Assembly: GCF_002775205.1 (NCBI RefSeq)
Contig: NC_036447.1
Coordinates: forward strand, 15,358,501-15,422,500
Length of the DNA: 64,000 nucleotides
Source: Xiphophorus maculatus
Taxonomy: Eukaryota; Chordata; Actinopteri; Cyprinodontiformes; Poeciliidae
Reading direction: 5' to 3'
A program made the translations under genes and the position numbers. This document shows, one piece after another, positions 36,601 to 46,929 of this stretch. Within the stretch, counting starts at the first letter, position 1, and each line of letters begins with the position of its first letter. The notes beneath the pieces are model-generated. The model searched no databases and was not told the origin of the DNA. It saw only the letters and a list, made by a program, of their open reading frames with translations.

Positions 36601-36882
36601 ATAACAGCCACACACTCCCCAGTGACGCACACTCACATGACGTGCCAAAAGCCCGACCTGAAACAAGTAAGACTTAGAAAAACTATTCAAACAGAGCGAA
36701 ATAGCTACATAAGATAGTTTTCTGTTATTCTGATCAGCATATGCCCAGAGAACTTTCATAAAATACATTTTTAACAACAGAGATCTCATCTTTCTTTCTG
36801 CACAGGCCATAATAGCAATAAACCCACTGCAAAATGGAAGCCAGTGACAGCCAAAGGACTGGATGAACGAGGTTTTTTATGA
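21605..36882 (+). CDS. USP53: Ubiquitin-specific protease USP53, 15 coding exons
   Basis: USP53 is a cysteine-protease-fold deubiquitinase found at tight junctions; it was long called inactive, but recent work reports K63-chain activity. Exons: 21605-21748, 22586-22678, 22794-22928, 23119-23232, 23384-23466, 24226-24331, 26447-26593, 26830-26979, 27077-27245, 31522-31644, 31749-32466, 33097-33158, 34736-34811, 35849-36666 and 36806-36882. Every border is GT/AG and phases agree, giving 1,004 residues (human 1,073). The USP domain fills about residues 25-380: Cys box [18 protein letters not shown] with Cys41, a HxC...CxxC group at 66-76, CxCC at 165-168, CPSDC at the exon 6/7 join, and the His box KHYSAFAYH with His301 followed by FFDD. 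The rest is disordered, with conserved islands [35 protein letters not shown] and [20 protein letters not shown]. The ATG at 21605 is in good Kozak context (tcc ATG G). Exon 10 is the least certain. Confidence 0.93.
25208..25247. repeat. Perfect 17-bp hairpin in a USP53 intron
   Basis: The arms 25,208-25,224 and 25,231-25,247 are exact reverse complements around a six-base loop CTCCGT. It lies between coding exons 6 and 7. Confidence 0.8.
25295..25663 (-). mobile_element. LINE-tail retro-insertion with 13-bp target duplication
   Basis: The insert starts with a CCAT tetranucleotide run and ends CACTGTGCAGCCC. It contains CCCTGGACAGGTCGCCAGTC, TGTGGGAGGAAGCCGGA, GAGAACATGCAAACTCCATG and GAACCCAGGACCTTCTTGC-like text (the latter reads AAACCCAGGACCTTCTTGC). 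This is a highly abundant teleost LINE 3'-tail/SINE-like repeat. ATGGAGCAGACAT occurs exactly at 25,282-25,294 and 25,664-25,676, the target-site duplication. The tetranucleotide tail at the left end indicates that the element lies on the minus strand. It is in the intron between coding exons 6 and 7. Confidence 0.85.
28674..28686 (+). repeat. Poly(G) run
   Basis: Thirteen consecutive G inside the large USP53 intron between exons 9 and 10. No function is visible. Confidence 0.8.
31145..31470. repeat. Interspersed repeat beside USP53 exon 10
   Basis: GGGCTGGACCATATATCAC, ATCACAATATCAGTGTG and CTGATATCATTGTGCCAATA resemble a widely dispersed teleost repeat that begins with a GGGCTGGACGATAT-like word. 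It is degraded and interrupted by unrelated sequence. Superfamily unknown to me. Confidence 0.4.
31749..32466 (+). CDS. USP53: USP53 exon 11, disordered tail with conserved islands
   Basis: This is one of the two large tail exons (718 bases, phase 1 in, phase 2 out). It encodes a basic, serine-rich segment with conserved islands [26 protein letters not shown] and [20 protein letters not shown], which are also in the human protein. A CAG run gives five glutamines (near 32,070-32,090), which could vary in length between individuals. Acceptor AG at 31,747-31,748; donor GTAAGA at 32,467. Confidence 0.88.
35849..36666 (+). CDS. USP53: USP53 exon 14, large C-terminal tail exon
   Basis: The second large tail exon (818 bases, phase 2 in, phase 1 out). 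It is GC-richer than its surroundings and encodes a serine-rich region with acidic patches, ending with [20 protein letters not shown], the best conserved block of the USP53 C-terminus. The donor is AAACAA followed by GTAAGA at 36,667. The frame would stop eight bases later if unspliced. Confidence 0.88.
36806..36882 (+). CDS. USP53: USP53 last coding exon
   Basis: A 77-base terminal coding part enters in phase 1 after the AG at 36,804-36,805 and encodes a short basic end, [20 protein letters not shown], then TGA at 36,880-36,882. Phase agreement with the previous donor is the main support. I do not recognise the sequence from other species. Confidence 0.7.
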
Positions 36883-37320
36883 GTGTTGACTTGGTAAGTT
36901 TTGTTTACATGGACGGACAGTACGACTGGATGCCAAAGAGTTTACAGAATGGAAAAATGTTCAGATGCCCCCGACGTCTCCAGACTGGGTGGAATTTATT
37001 TATGCAAGCTTGTCACATAAATACAACCTTCTTCTAAATGCTGTAGTGTGTTGTTTGACAGATTATCAACTATTGCGTGTATCTTCCACTGTCCCGTGGT
37101 GTTGTTAAGAAAATGAAATCTGTTTTCAGTTTGCACAAAGCGTTGTTTAGTTTTTAGTTATTTTTATGACACATCATGGCAGCATTATGTCATTTAGTTT
37201 TATTGGTGGAGGAGCTCTGCTAAAGTGCTAAAGGCGGGACGAAGCTCAAACAACAGGGAAGGCCAAATGTTTTCATACCCCTGGCATATTTAGTTTTAAT
37301 GATATTTTTAATAAAGATGT
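36883..37320 (+). other. USP53: USP53 3'UTR
   Basis: Non-coding AT-rich sequence after the stop, with AATAAA at 37,310-37,315 as the first good poly(A) signal. A further AATAAA at about 40,630 could serve a longer form. Confidence 0.5.
37310..37315 (+). terminator. USP53: Candidate USP53 poly(A) signal
   Basis: AATAAA about 430 bases downstream of the stop, followed by TGTTTGTT-type sequence. Confidence 0.45.
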
Positions 37321-37605
37321 TTGTTAGGAAATATGAACAATAATACAGCAACAAGAGGAATATCAATTTGAAAAAAAATATATAATTTACTTTTTATTAT
37401 GTATAATAAATACATTATTTTTCATGTTCCCACTAGTATTTTGACAATTTATTCCTGGTGTTGAACTCCAAGTCTTGGAGGATTAAAGGCTTCCTGGCAT
37501 CAGTCTGATCTCTAACTAAATATTCTCTTTCAAATTCAATATGTTGGTAAAATTAAGAGTACTAAATTTGTTAGGGGTTTAAAAACTTTGGTATCATCTA
37601 GACAA

Positions 37606-38687
37606 CGGGGGAAATATTTGATCCCATGCTGATCTTGTTAGTTTGCTCATTTGCAAACAAATGACCAGTCTCTAATTTATTTGGTAGTTTAATTCTAGTG
37701 TAGAAGGACAGCATGTCAACCCGAAATACATAGTTACTAACTAGTTGTGTTTCTGCTAAGGGAAGTAAATGATTGTTCCTTTAATAAATTAGAATTAAAC
37801 ACTGGGTGGACAAAAGGTTGTTAGCAGTTGTAGCACTAAGGCATATTTTTTAGTTGGTCACAAAGTCCCCACTCATCTCAAGGGACTTTGACCCATTTGG
37901 TCATGAAAAAAAAACTCTTAATTTTCTTGGGATCTTGGCTTTTTCTCAGCAAGTCAAAGATTCAGCTCCCACCAGATTTTACTCTATAACCCGAATGTAA
38001 TTCTTCTTTAGCCACTTCTTTGTTACCATTGCTGTATGTTTTGAGTCATGTTTTGTGGGCAGCACCGCAGTGCCATTATTAGCACTGTTGTCTTGCAGCA
38101 AGAGGCTGGGGATTGCATGGAGTTTGCATGCATCTCATTGCACGCTCTCTGGGTAATTTGGCTTCCATCCAAAGTCCAGTGAAAAGCATGGCAAGTTAAT
38201 TGGTCTCCCCCCCCATTGCTCTTAGGTGTGTGTGCATGGTTGTTTGTCCTGTTTCTGTTTTCTGATGATCGACTGGTGACCTGTCCAGTGTGCCTCACAA
38301 ACATTGACTGCCACCCCCTGCAATCTAGCAAGGATTCCATAAAAGAATGGATTTCTTTATAAAGACATCCTCCACTCTGTCATGTCACCATTTCTAAGTC
38401 TATGCAACTAAATGCTTCTTGATGATGGTCTCGAAGCTCATTCCTGCCTTAGGCAGATCTACTGTCTTCCTGATGTCCTTTGAGAGCTGCTTGTCCTGCT
38501 CCTGGTGAATGACAGGTTGATATGGAACAATCTGATTCTACAGTCAGGTGTCCTTGATACACACAAAACATTTAAATTGGGATTATTGATAACTGTTATT
38601 GATTAACTGATTGATTTCTGTCAAATGACCCTACAACCCAGAATTCTGCCTTGCATCCTTTTTTGGATCAAATACTTATTTCACCCA
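37606..38687. mobile_element. Tc1-like relic with decayed terminal inverted repeats
   Basis: The left end GGGGGAAATATTTGATCCC (about 37,607) is an imperfect inverted copy of the right end GGATCAAATACTTATTTCAC (about 38,665). Both resemble the ends of a fish Tc1-like family with the wording GAAATAAGTATTTGATCCC. The interior is too decayed to code. A LINE-tail fragment (38,045-38,340) is nested inside. Confidence 0.6.
38045..38340 (+). mobile_element. Diverged LINE-tail fragment nested in the Tc1-like relic
   Basis: The fragment is the same repeat type as 25,295-25,663 but in the opposite orientation and much more diverged: GCAGCACCGCAGTGCCATTA, GTTGTCTTGCAGCAAGAGG, CATGGAGTTTGCATG and GACTGGTGACCTGTCCAG appear in matching order. 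Its position between the two ends of the relic shows that it inserted later. Confidence 0.6.
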
Positions 38688-40689
38688 GTGATGTGCCAAT
38701 CATTAATACAACCCATATAAAGGTTTTGGCTAATATTCTGTCTCCACATTAAAATAAAATTACAGTTAAATTAAAGACTGTTCATTTATTTGTCAACAGA
38801 CTAACATGATCAGAAGTGTATCGATGTCTAGAGGTAAAGTTAGAGATTATCAACAGATGATGCTGAAATGTGTACAAATATTTTGCGAAGAGGGACGGAT
38901 CTGTTTATTAAACATATTTTATACAATTGTCATATTTTTTCTGTAGAATAAATCCTGGTTTAACTCAGCAACACAACTGTCAACATAACATAGCGGGCAA
39001 TGCTTTTTTTTTTTTTGTCAGAATCTGGGCAGCTCACTAACTTTATGCACACTGGGGATTTTTTTACTGTCACCAGATAACATATGCTGCAGCAGTCACT
39101 CATTGTAAGTTACTGATTTGTTATCATTTATCTGATCTTTTGCAACATTTATATGTTAATGAATGACTGTTGGCTGCCCCAAAGCAGACGGCCTCCACTG
39201 CTGTAAAGATTTACCAGAGAAGGTTCTGGTTTGGTCTTTATCGTTATAGAAATAATAATGAAAAACACTTTTGGTTCATTAAAGTGTAATTTTGCATGAC
39301 TGCCTTCAGTTTGTGGTGATTCATAAAGTCATATTAGCTTAAGAATCTGGAGTTCAGTAGCAGGGGCAGCCCTCAGGCTATTCACTACAACTTTTCGTTT
39401 GTCATGCTGGTTCTTCTAATACATTTTTCTGTATTTTATCTTGTCTTCCTCCTTAAAGAAATCCAAACAAATCTATATTTGTAGGTATTTTCATAATGTA
39501 CCGGACACATCTGACATCATACTAACTCTACGGCTCAACACACTGGTATTCCTGTTCAGAACAGTGATGTTGTGAAACCTGCATGTGGCCTTTATAAAAC
39601 ATACTAGCTGTATGTGCAGCATGAGCATGAAAATGCTGGACTCTTGAGTCCTCTTAGCATTATAAGGGATTCTATCTAATTGTAAGGAATCAATTTATTA
39701 AATAGCAGTTTGTAACCATAACTGATCTGGGAAGTTGAATGGTTTTTGTTTGTTTTGCTTTTGTCTTTTTTTTTTTTCTTCTCTTGCTCGCACAACAATA
39801 CAGTCTGTTGTTTATGCATTTGAAAACAGTTTTCTGGAAACCTACTAACTGACCAGGACAATATGCATTCACCAAAAATTATTTTCAAATGAGTCCCAAT
39901 GCACATGTGGGTGTTTTACATCTGTGTAATGTGTTCATTCTCAACATTTCCAAGAACATATAAAAATCTATGTTGTTCTACTTCCAGATAGATGTATCTA
40001 TAGATACATATCTTTTATGCTCATCACAGTGTATGGTCTTTTCCTACACATTGTGTCATTTATGTTTTCCTTTATTTGCTTTTATCTGTTCTTGGTAACC
40101 TTTGTTCAGGTTATTTGTTCCATGAGTTCATTGAAGCAGTAAACCTGTGTGGGTGTGTGTGTGTGTGTAATGTTTATGCTGTCAAATACTAAATGATAGC
40201 AGATTCATTGTGGGAGCTTAGTCATTTTAGCAGAAATATTTCCGATTTTCCCTCCTAATGATTTATTGTTTTATTGTTCAGAATCTGATTCAAGAAAACA
40301 GCTTTGGTTGCAACGTTTTGAACTGCAAAACTTTAAAAAGTGAAATTTCACTGGCTTTGAACTAATAGGTTACTTATTGTACTGCAGTTATGATCAATTG
40401 TAGTAATAATGTTGTCTTTTTAATTGATTTACTGCACATAGAAATTATTGTTTGTTGGACAAGTTCAAAGAAAACACAGATAGTCGTCAGAGTACATAGA
40501 TGTTTTCCTTTTTTCCATCTCTTTTATTTTTTTCCTTGTTCTGCTTTACATTCTGAATGTTGCGTCTTTTGTTGTATCAGCTGTGCCTTGACATCTTCAG
40601 TGCAATATGTCTGTTTTCCTTGTCTCTGTTCAAATAAACCACTTTTAGGAAATAACGCAGATAATTGAACAGACACATTTCAATCTACG

Positions 40690-41335
40690 GTGTGTTGCAA
40701 AAGTATTCCTACCCGTTTAGCCGTTTGCAAATTTTGTTGCATTACAATCAGAAGCTCAAATGTACCTTATTGCCATTGCAGCTGCAAGTATTTTGGGGAA
40801 AGTCTCCAACGGATTTACACTTCTCCATGTAGGTAGTTCAAGTTCAGACTAAATAAGAAAACATATAAACTGATTTTTAAATCTATCCACAGATCCTTAA
40901 TAGCTCCAAGTTTTGATCTTTTTTAAAGATTATTATCTTGGATTGTAAAGGTTGCTGACCCATGTTTTATGTGGACCTCCACCTAATCGTGCACTATCTG
41001 CAAGATGTTCAAAGCCAGGAAATCATTTAATTACCAATTCTTCTTTAAACTTCTTCACAACTTTCTCAATGACTCGTCTGCTGTGTTCTTTGGTTTTCAT
41101 GTTGCTTTTTGTTCTTTAAGGCTCTCTAACAAATCTCTGAGGCCTTCACAGAACAACTGTACTGGATTTTATTTAAGATTGAAAATCAATTTTTTACTTT
41201 TATGTCAATAACGTTTTTTTTTTGTCTTCTCCACAGTTATGCACTACTTTGTGTTGGTCTGTGCCATAAAATCCAAATGAAATACATTAAAGTTTGAGGC
41301 TGTAATGTGACAGAATGTAAAAGGTTCGAAGCTAA
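40690..41335. mobile_element. Tc1/mariner-like non-autonomous remnant with inverted ends
   Basis: The left end reads TGCAAAAGTATTCCTACCCG and AATTTTGTTGCATTACAATC; the right end reads CACTACTTTGTGTTGGTCTG and GAAATACATTAAAGTTTGAG. These are inverted versions of one terminal region. The middle has no intact transposase. It belongs to the same family as the 14.5, 48, 57.5 and 63.7 kb fragments. Confidence 0.6.
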
Positions 41336-42594
41336 CAGGCAAATTACATTTAGTTGTATGGAAACAATTTTAAAAGCACTTTTATTCTGGATGGCTAGTC
41401 ATGACTGCAAGTAGCAAAATCACAACGTTGACTAAGTTTGTTAACTCTAAAAGTGCAGAGAAGAAATCTGCAGCACTCAACTCATTTCAGAGGTTGGTGC
41501 TAAATCCTAATGGATAATAAATGCATTTGGTTTCTTACAGTTTAATCACGTTATTGTAATTGTTAGGTGCATCTTGTACTCATGGTCTCTAGTCTTCAGT
41601 TAAAGACTTCACATGATGGTCTCCTCCTGAGTCCCATACAGCCTGGACCAGTCCAAGATTGTTTGAGATCCTAAGCAGGATTTGATTATCAAGCCAGAAT
41701 TCACCTTGTTATATTTCTTTAACTAGACTTGATACATACATTGTGGAGGCGAGGTTATTTATCCCACTAATCGACTCTGTCATGTCTGGAGCACAAAGTT
41801 TCAGTGTTTTTTAATGATTAGTTACGTTTCACATGAAACATGATTCCTGCGACAATATAGTGTGACTATAAATAATGATAATTTTCTGCTGCATACATAA
41901 TAATTCAATCAGCCGGTTCTTTCCGATGTATAAAAATTTAATTAAAATTTGATACTCATAAACCTTTGAAATAAAATTATTTTGAAGTAGGCTCTTTATT
42001 GACAAATGTAGCTAAAAATGTTAAGTATGAGTGGGAAGCCAAGTCCTGCAGAGGAAACCGGGGGAGCTCTCCATGCATTGATAGATGGTGTTACTGTGAA
42101 ACATATCTTTTATCCTGTGTTTTGAACACACAGAGACATAATCTAATTACCCTGTTTAGCATCAACATCAACAATCGGGGGGCTAAAGAGGACATTTTCC
42201 ACATTATGTGACAGCTCTTATCCGATCTTATCCAGGCTTTTGTGTCCATTGGTGTTAGTCATCAGATAACATGCAAGAGTTTCACTGGATCTCCCTTCAC
42301 ACCTCTGTGTGTGTGGTCTTCTCCATTAAGCTGTTGATAATCCACTGCATGCTTTCTGACATGTCCAGTTTCAGATTCATTTGAAAAATGCTATTGTTAA
42401 ATCTGTCTACACTTTCTACTTTTGGAGATAATATATCTTTATTTTTACTTATTGTTGAATAAAGTTTTAATTACCGCACCACTCCTATATTAGTCACCTT
42501 CCTGTGTTATGATTGCACACAAAGCTCACTCAAAAAGGATGGGTGTTTTTTTTCAAAATCAGACGAGAAAAAACAGAGAACCGGCTGTTCTAAT

Positions 42595-42600
42595 TTTATT
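42595..42600 (-). terminator. FABP2: FABP2 poly(A) signal
   Basis: TTTATT on the plus strand is AATAAA on the minus strand, about 115 bases after the FABP2 stop. The distance suits the short FABP2 3'UTR. Confidence 0.55.
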
Positions 42601-42712
42601 AATGCAGGTATAAAAATGCATCACAAATCTGGCACTTTTGAATGTATGTGACAGTTCAACACAATACTGTACATGATTTCATAATTCACTTAGTTTAGTA
42701 AAGAAGACGGGT

Positions 42713-43705
42713 CTAACTTCTCTTGAAAATCCTCTTTGCATCCACACCTTCGTAGTTGTAGGTCTGTTGAAAACAAAAATATGAAATTTTGCGTTAGATC
42801 TCACATACCAACATATAATTTAAAACTATATCTTCATTGTTTTACAAGTGTTCTGACACTGCAGCGCTAGAATTGGCATGGAGGCGTACAATCAAACTCT
42901 TTACCTGAACGAGTTCGTCTCCTTGGATGGTTCTGACTGTTGTCAGCGGTTTTCCGTTGTCCTTCCTGTTGAAAACCCCCTTAAGAGTGTCACCCTCCAT
43001 GGTCCAGGCACCCTGTGGTTTAACACATGACCAAAAAGATCTCGTATAAAAGTGTAGTCTTAATAATTATCGCATATATCAGATGTTTGGGCAGAAAGTT
43101 TGAGCTGAAATTGATGCGGCTATATTTTTTCTTACTGATAGTTGTGTTCCATCTGCCAGGCTGTACTCAAAGTTGACTCCCAGGGTGAAGTTTATTTCAA
43201 TGTTGCGGAAATTGCTGCTCTCCTTCACATGAAACTTGTCTCCAGTCTGTTCGATGGTGATCTTCAGGTTGTCATGAGAGGCCAGCTTCCTCTTCACCAT
43301 GTTTACTCCTGTCATCAGACACGTTGAACATGCTCAGTGGGTTATAAACAAGTACGTCCTTTGTGTCTTTGTAAAGTGGAAGTAAGAGTTCAAAAGCCAA
43401 ATCAAGAACTAGAAAGTGTTCATGCAATCAACAGTTTGCAAATAAAACTTAGATGACCAAAACTTGTCTTAGTCAATCTGTAATTAGTAGTTCACCATCT
43501 GAATATAAGTACCTGAATTTGATCATTCCTCCATAAAGTACCTCATCAATTTCTGTGAGTATTAAGGTCACTTCTTTACCTAAAAAGCATGCTTTTAAAC
43601 AGACTGATACTAGTTATCTCCAGTCTGACAAAGCTCACCCATTTGTTCCATAAACTTCTCATAGTTTTCATTGCGATCCACCTTCCAGGTGCCGTTGAAG
43701 GTCAT
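42713..43705 (-). CDS. FABP2: Intestinal fatty acid-binding protein FABP2, four exons
   Basis: FABP2 is a cytosolic beta-barrel carrier of long-chain fatty acids in enterocytes. Minus-strand exons are 43639-43705, 43136-43308, 42905-43012 and 42713-42763, that is 67, 173, 108 and 51 coding bases, the exon pattern of the fatty-acid-binding family. Phases agree and the product is 132 residues, the same as human. It starts MTFNGTWKVDRNENYEKFM and continues VKRKLASHDNLKITIEQ, SSNFRNIEINFTLGVNFEYS and LADGTQLSGAWTMEGDTLKG. Arg107 in TTVRTIQGDELVQ corresponds to the fatty-acid carboxylate-binding Arg106 (numbered without Met). It ends VDAKRIFKRS, where human has a charged KKD end. The gene is compact (1.0 kb) and convergent with USP53. 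Confidence 0.97.
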
Positions 43706-43771
43706 GTTGACTGCTTGAGGCGAGCTGAACCACTGTGCAGAAAGGACCGTCCTACTGCGAGTGCGGCGCTC

Positions 43772-43778
43772 CTTTTAA
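43772..43778 (-). promoter_or_regulatory. FABP2: FABP2 TATA-like box
   Basis: On the minus strand the sequence is TTAAAAG, about 67 bases upstream of the FABP2 ATG, in the right place for a short 5'UTR. It is a non-canonical TATA form; the assignment is by position. Confidence 0.4.
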
Positions 43779-45887
43779 GCTGCGTACGCTCTTATCTCGT
43801 CATCTGCGTGATGATGTGGCCGTTTAAAGCTCAGGGTTTTTCAAGGCATTATCCACAGCAAACACTTTATGAATTACTGAATGCTTAGCTTTCTTCCTGA
43901 ACTTGTGTGTGGGGGCGTGTGTGTGTGTGTGTGTGTGTGTGTGTTTACATAGGGTGGTGGCATTGTGTGTTCAGCAAACTATCACATATCAATGGAAAAT
44001 TACGACAGGTGTTCTGTGTCTGACTATTGAAGGAAAATTTAAGAAGGGGACCTCAATGGAACTGGCTCCTAAACTTTTTGCAACCCTCTTCCTTCCTCCT
44101 TGGTAAACACCGACTCAAAAATATTTTAAAACAGAAGCACAACAGGACTTGGACTTTAAGTTTGTTGTTAGAATAAGAAAAAATATGACTGGTTCAAAGA
44201 TATGATTTAAACACACATTGTCATTTTTACACAGAAGATTTCTACTTTTCAAGATGTAAAGAATTAATCGCTCAGAATTTGGATTTCCATGTTAGAAAGT
44301 CAGAATATGCCCAGCTATATCAACTACCTTGAACATAAAACTTAGTAATAAAAGCATTCAAACTACTGACTGAACTATTTGTATTCACCTCTGGTTATAT
44401 GCTTGACCTCAAAAGTACACAACCTGTTGCTACACTGTTTGAAAATCTCAACTATAAAAGGCAATGGATGGGACTCGAAATGATCAGCAGCACATGATCC
44501 CACTTCGCTTGCACCAGGACTTCTGCTCACTGTGCTGCTCTGTTTAGAAGTTTTAGATTAAATTACTTTTTTGCTGGTGTATTTATTGATTTTGCATAAT
44601 AAATAGTTTGTTTTTGTAATTGATTCCAACATTGCCTCTAAGTACCACTAAAGGCAGCCCAAGTTCCACCACTGGTGTTTCTACAATCATTTGAGAAACA
44701 CAGAACTAAATGATGCGAATATATTTTTACCTACCATTAAATCTGACTGAATTTAATCCTCCCTTTTAATGATACTATTCAATCAAGTTACCAAAGCTCT
44801 TCATATAACTGTTTTGTTCATTGGTTTAGCTAGTCATACCCTTTCTTCAATGTCTTTGACCTAAATCAAACAATTACTGATAAGGATGACCTTTGATATT
44901 TAAAGCTATTACCACACAAGAGCTTACACAGATATGTGATCTAAACTAATTCTAAGACTTGCTCTAAATTAATCCAAAAACTGAGGCCAGTGAAAGCACA
45001 TCCTTTGTTGGAGGTTTGACTATGAGTTGGGGAATGTACTTGGTGATTTCCAGTAGCTGTTTCAGGAAAATGCAATTATGCAACACAACTTCATGACTCC
45101 AAATCAAATGAAACGGAGCATTTTCATTGAAAAGACACAGAAGAGAAGAAAGCGGCCAAATACACTAATCAATTGCATTGACGCTGGATTTGCATAGCTG
45201 TTACAGGTTGCAGGAACAAAGACTTACACCTCACAAAGAGATGATTAAAGTTCTTTGCTTGTCAGGGATTTCTATCTTGTCCCTGATAACTTGTCAGTCT
45301 TCTTTTTTTTTTATTGGAGTTCCTTATGTTTTTATTCAGTGTGACATAAATACCTCAATATCTGCACTTTTATCAAAAAGAAGACCTTTCTACTTTGACT
45401 GAGGTGATGAAACCAACAGTCAAGCTTGAGACATACTTGAGTTGGTCTAGTGGATGCTTATCGTTAACGCATGTCATATCACAAGCCGTTTATCTGTGCC
45501 TGAGTATCAGTATTTTATCAATTGTCTATCACTTTTGCTAGAGCGGAAGAAATGATAACGTGGCTGTATAAAAAAGACATATGTCCTTGAAGGATCCAAA
45601 CTCTTTAGCATGTGATTAAAGTTGCAGAACTCTAAAAAAAACTAATTGTAAAGATGAACTAAAGGGCGTAGTGATTTGTATATGAAAAAACCGCAGGCAT
45701 CTGTTCAAAGATGTGGCGTCCTTTTATTGTCACTCAACTTACAATTCTTGATGCAACAAAACAAAATGATCAGCAAATAACACATTTATAACTCCTTTTT
45801 GATAATACAGTTGCTAAACTATTGAACTATTGCTAGCTACTACAAAAGAACACCCGTTCTGAAACACTAGAGAAAGTTCCAACACAT
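43779..45887. other. Upstream region of FABP2, no gene seen
   Basis: AT-rich sequence with the GT microsatellite. A word TAAGTACCACTAAAGGCAG near 44,640 resembles the inverted repeat at 19,784, so both may be traces of one repeat family. No exon recognised. Confidence 0.55.
43916..43944. repeat. GT dinucleotide microsatellite upstream of FABP2
   Basis: About 14 GT units in a row, preceded by a GGGGGC interruption and a shorter GT run. It lies about 210 bases 5' of the FABP2 start codon and is likely to vary in length. Confidence 0.9.
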
Positions 45888-46929
45888 GGACCTTACCAAG
45901 CTCCGCCCACAACCGACCCACGTGACCGCAAGTCTCACAAGCAAAGCCTCGCGGCGGTGGTTACTATGTAAACATGACTCGATTAGTGCATCATTTCTTC
46001 CGGATTTTCACAATATATCAGCTACTACAATGGACAGAGGAACTAACAAGTTCATGTCATCATCTGGGAGGAGGTTACTGGTTTCTCAGTCACAAGCTGG
46101 TTGCAAACCTGAGGCCAGCAGGTGTCAGTCAGTTATGGTAGATCTGAAATTTGGTTTGATGACATCAATATGAGAAGCTACAGACTGATAGGAGGAACCA
46201 AAGAGCTCTGCAAAGGTAAAGGCAAATCTTCTGAAGTTGGGATATAATTAATTTAATTTCACATAATTACCACGGTAGAAGCCATTTGTTGTGTATGAAA
46301 TATATTTGTTCTATTTGATGTTTGTTGTGAATGATGAATACTCACAAATGAACGAGGTAATTAGTCCAACGTTTAGAAACTACAGCTGCTGTAATGCGTC
46401 ACAGCAAAGGTAGAATAACCCGAACAGGTGATCAACTCAAAACCACTCCTACCTTTTTACTCTCTCTCTCTCTTTGTAGTTTAAGCACAACTGTTACCGT
46501 GGCAACCGCCTGCGCCCCGCAAGACGAGCAAAGATTAAGTTAAAAACATAACATTCAGTCCGTTAGGATATCAAGTTTCCAGGCTTGATATTTATTTCTC
46601 GATTATTAATCAGCGCTTCCCTGAACACAGCGATGGTTGATTGACTAGCTGTACTTGGTGCTAACGTGGCTAACCGAGTAACAGTTTAGTCCAAAGCCTT
46701 TTCTGCTCAAATAAAATCTTTAGTGTATGTCAGATACAGACACATTGCATATTGATCTGTTTAGCTAGTAAGACTGTGTAGCAGACAGGCTTCAAGGTGT
46801 AGAAGTTGTATCAGTTCTGCCATTATGCTGTTCTTAGCTAACGGGAAGCGTGTGTTTGTGAGACGGCCACGCACGTGACCACGTAGAATGGACATCAGCC
46901 AATGAAAAGCGGCTCCTCTGGTAAGGTCC
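45888..46929. mobile_element. 1.04-kb inverted-repeat DNA element flanked by AT
   Basis: The left end GGACCTTACCA (45,888-45,898) is repeated exactly in inverse at the right end, TGGTAAGGTCC (46,919-46,929). Both ends are flanked by AT (45,886-45,887 and 46,930-46,931). Further inside, CACGTGAC and GTCTCACAA also recur in inverted order. The ends are CpG-richer than the neighbourhood. Short open frames start at 45,886 (plus, 95 codons) and 46,982 (minus, 73 codons) but match nothing I know. A 2-bp AT duplication with such ends would fit an ISL2EU-type element; that name is tentative. Confidence 0.65.

Larger units (their letters stand above)
37321..42594. other. Intergenic between the convergent USP53 and FABP2 genes
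   Basis: No gene recognised. It holds the nested elements at 37.6-38.7 kb, a short GT run near 40,150 and a Tc1-like remnant at 40,690-41,335. I searched by eye for the small transmembrane protein C4orf3, which lies here in human, and did not find it on either strand. Confidence 0.55.

Noticed and set aside
36883-42600. C4orf3 homologue expected from human synteny
   Set aside because: No reading frame with the short acidic N-terminus and single C-terminal membrane segment was found on either strand; it may be elsewhere or too diverged.
45886-46173. 95-codon open frame as a host gene
   Set aside because: It starts exactly at the end of the inverted-repeat element and matches no family I know; more likely part of the element.
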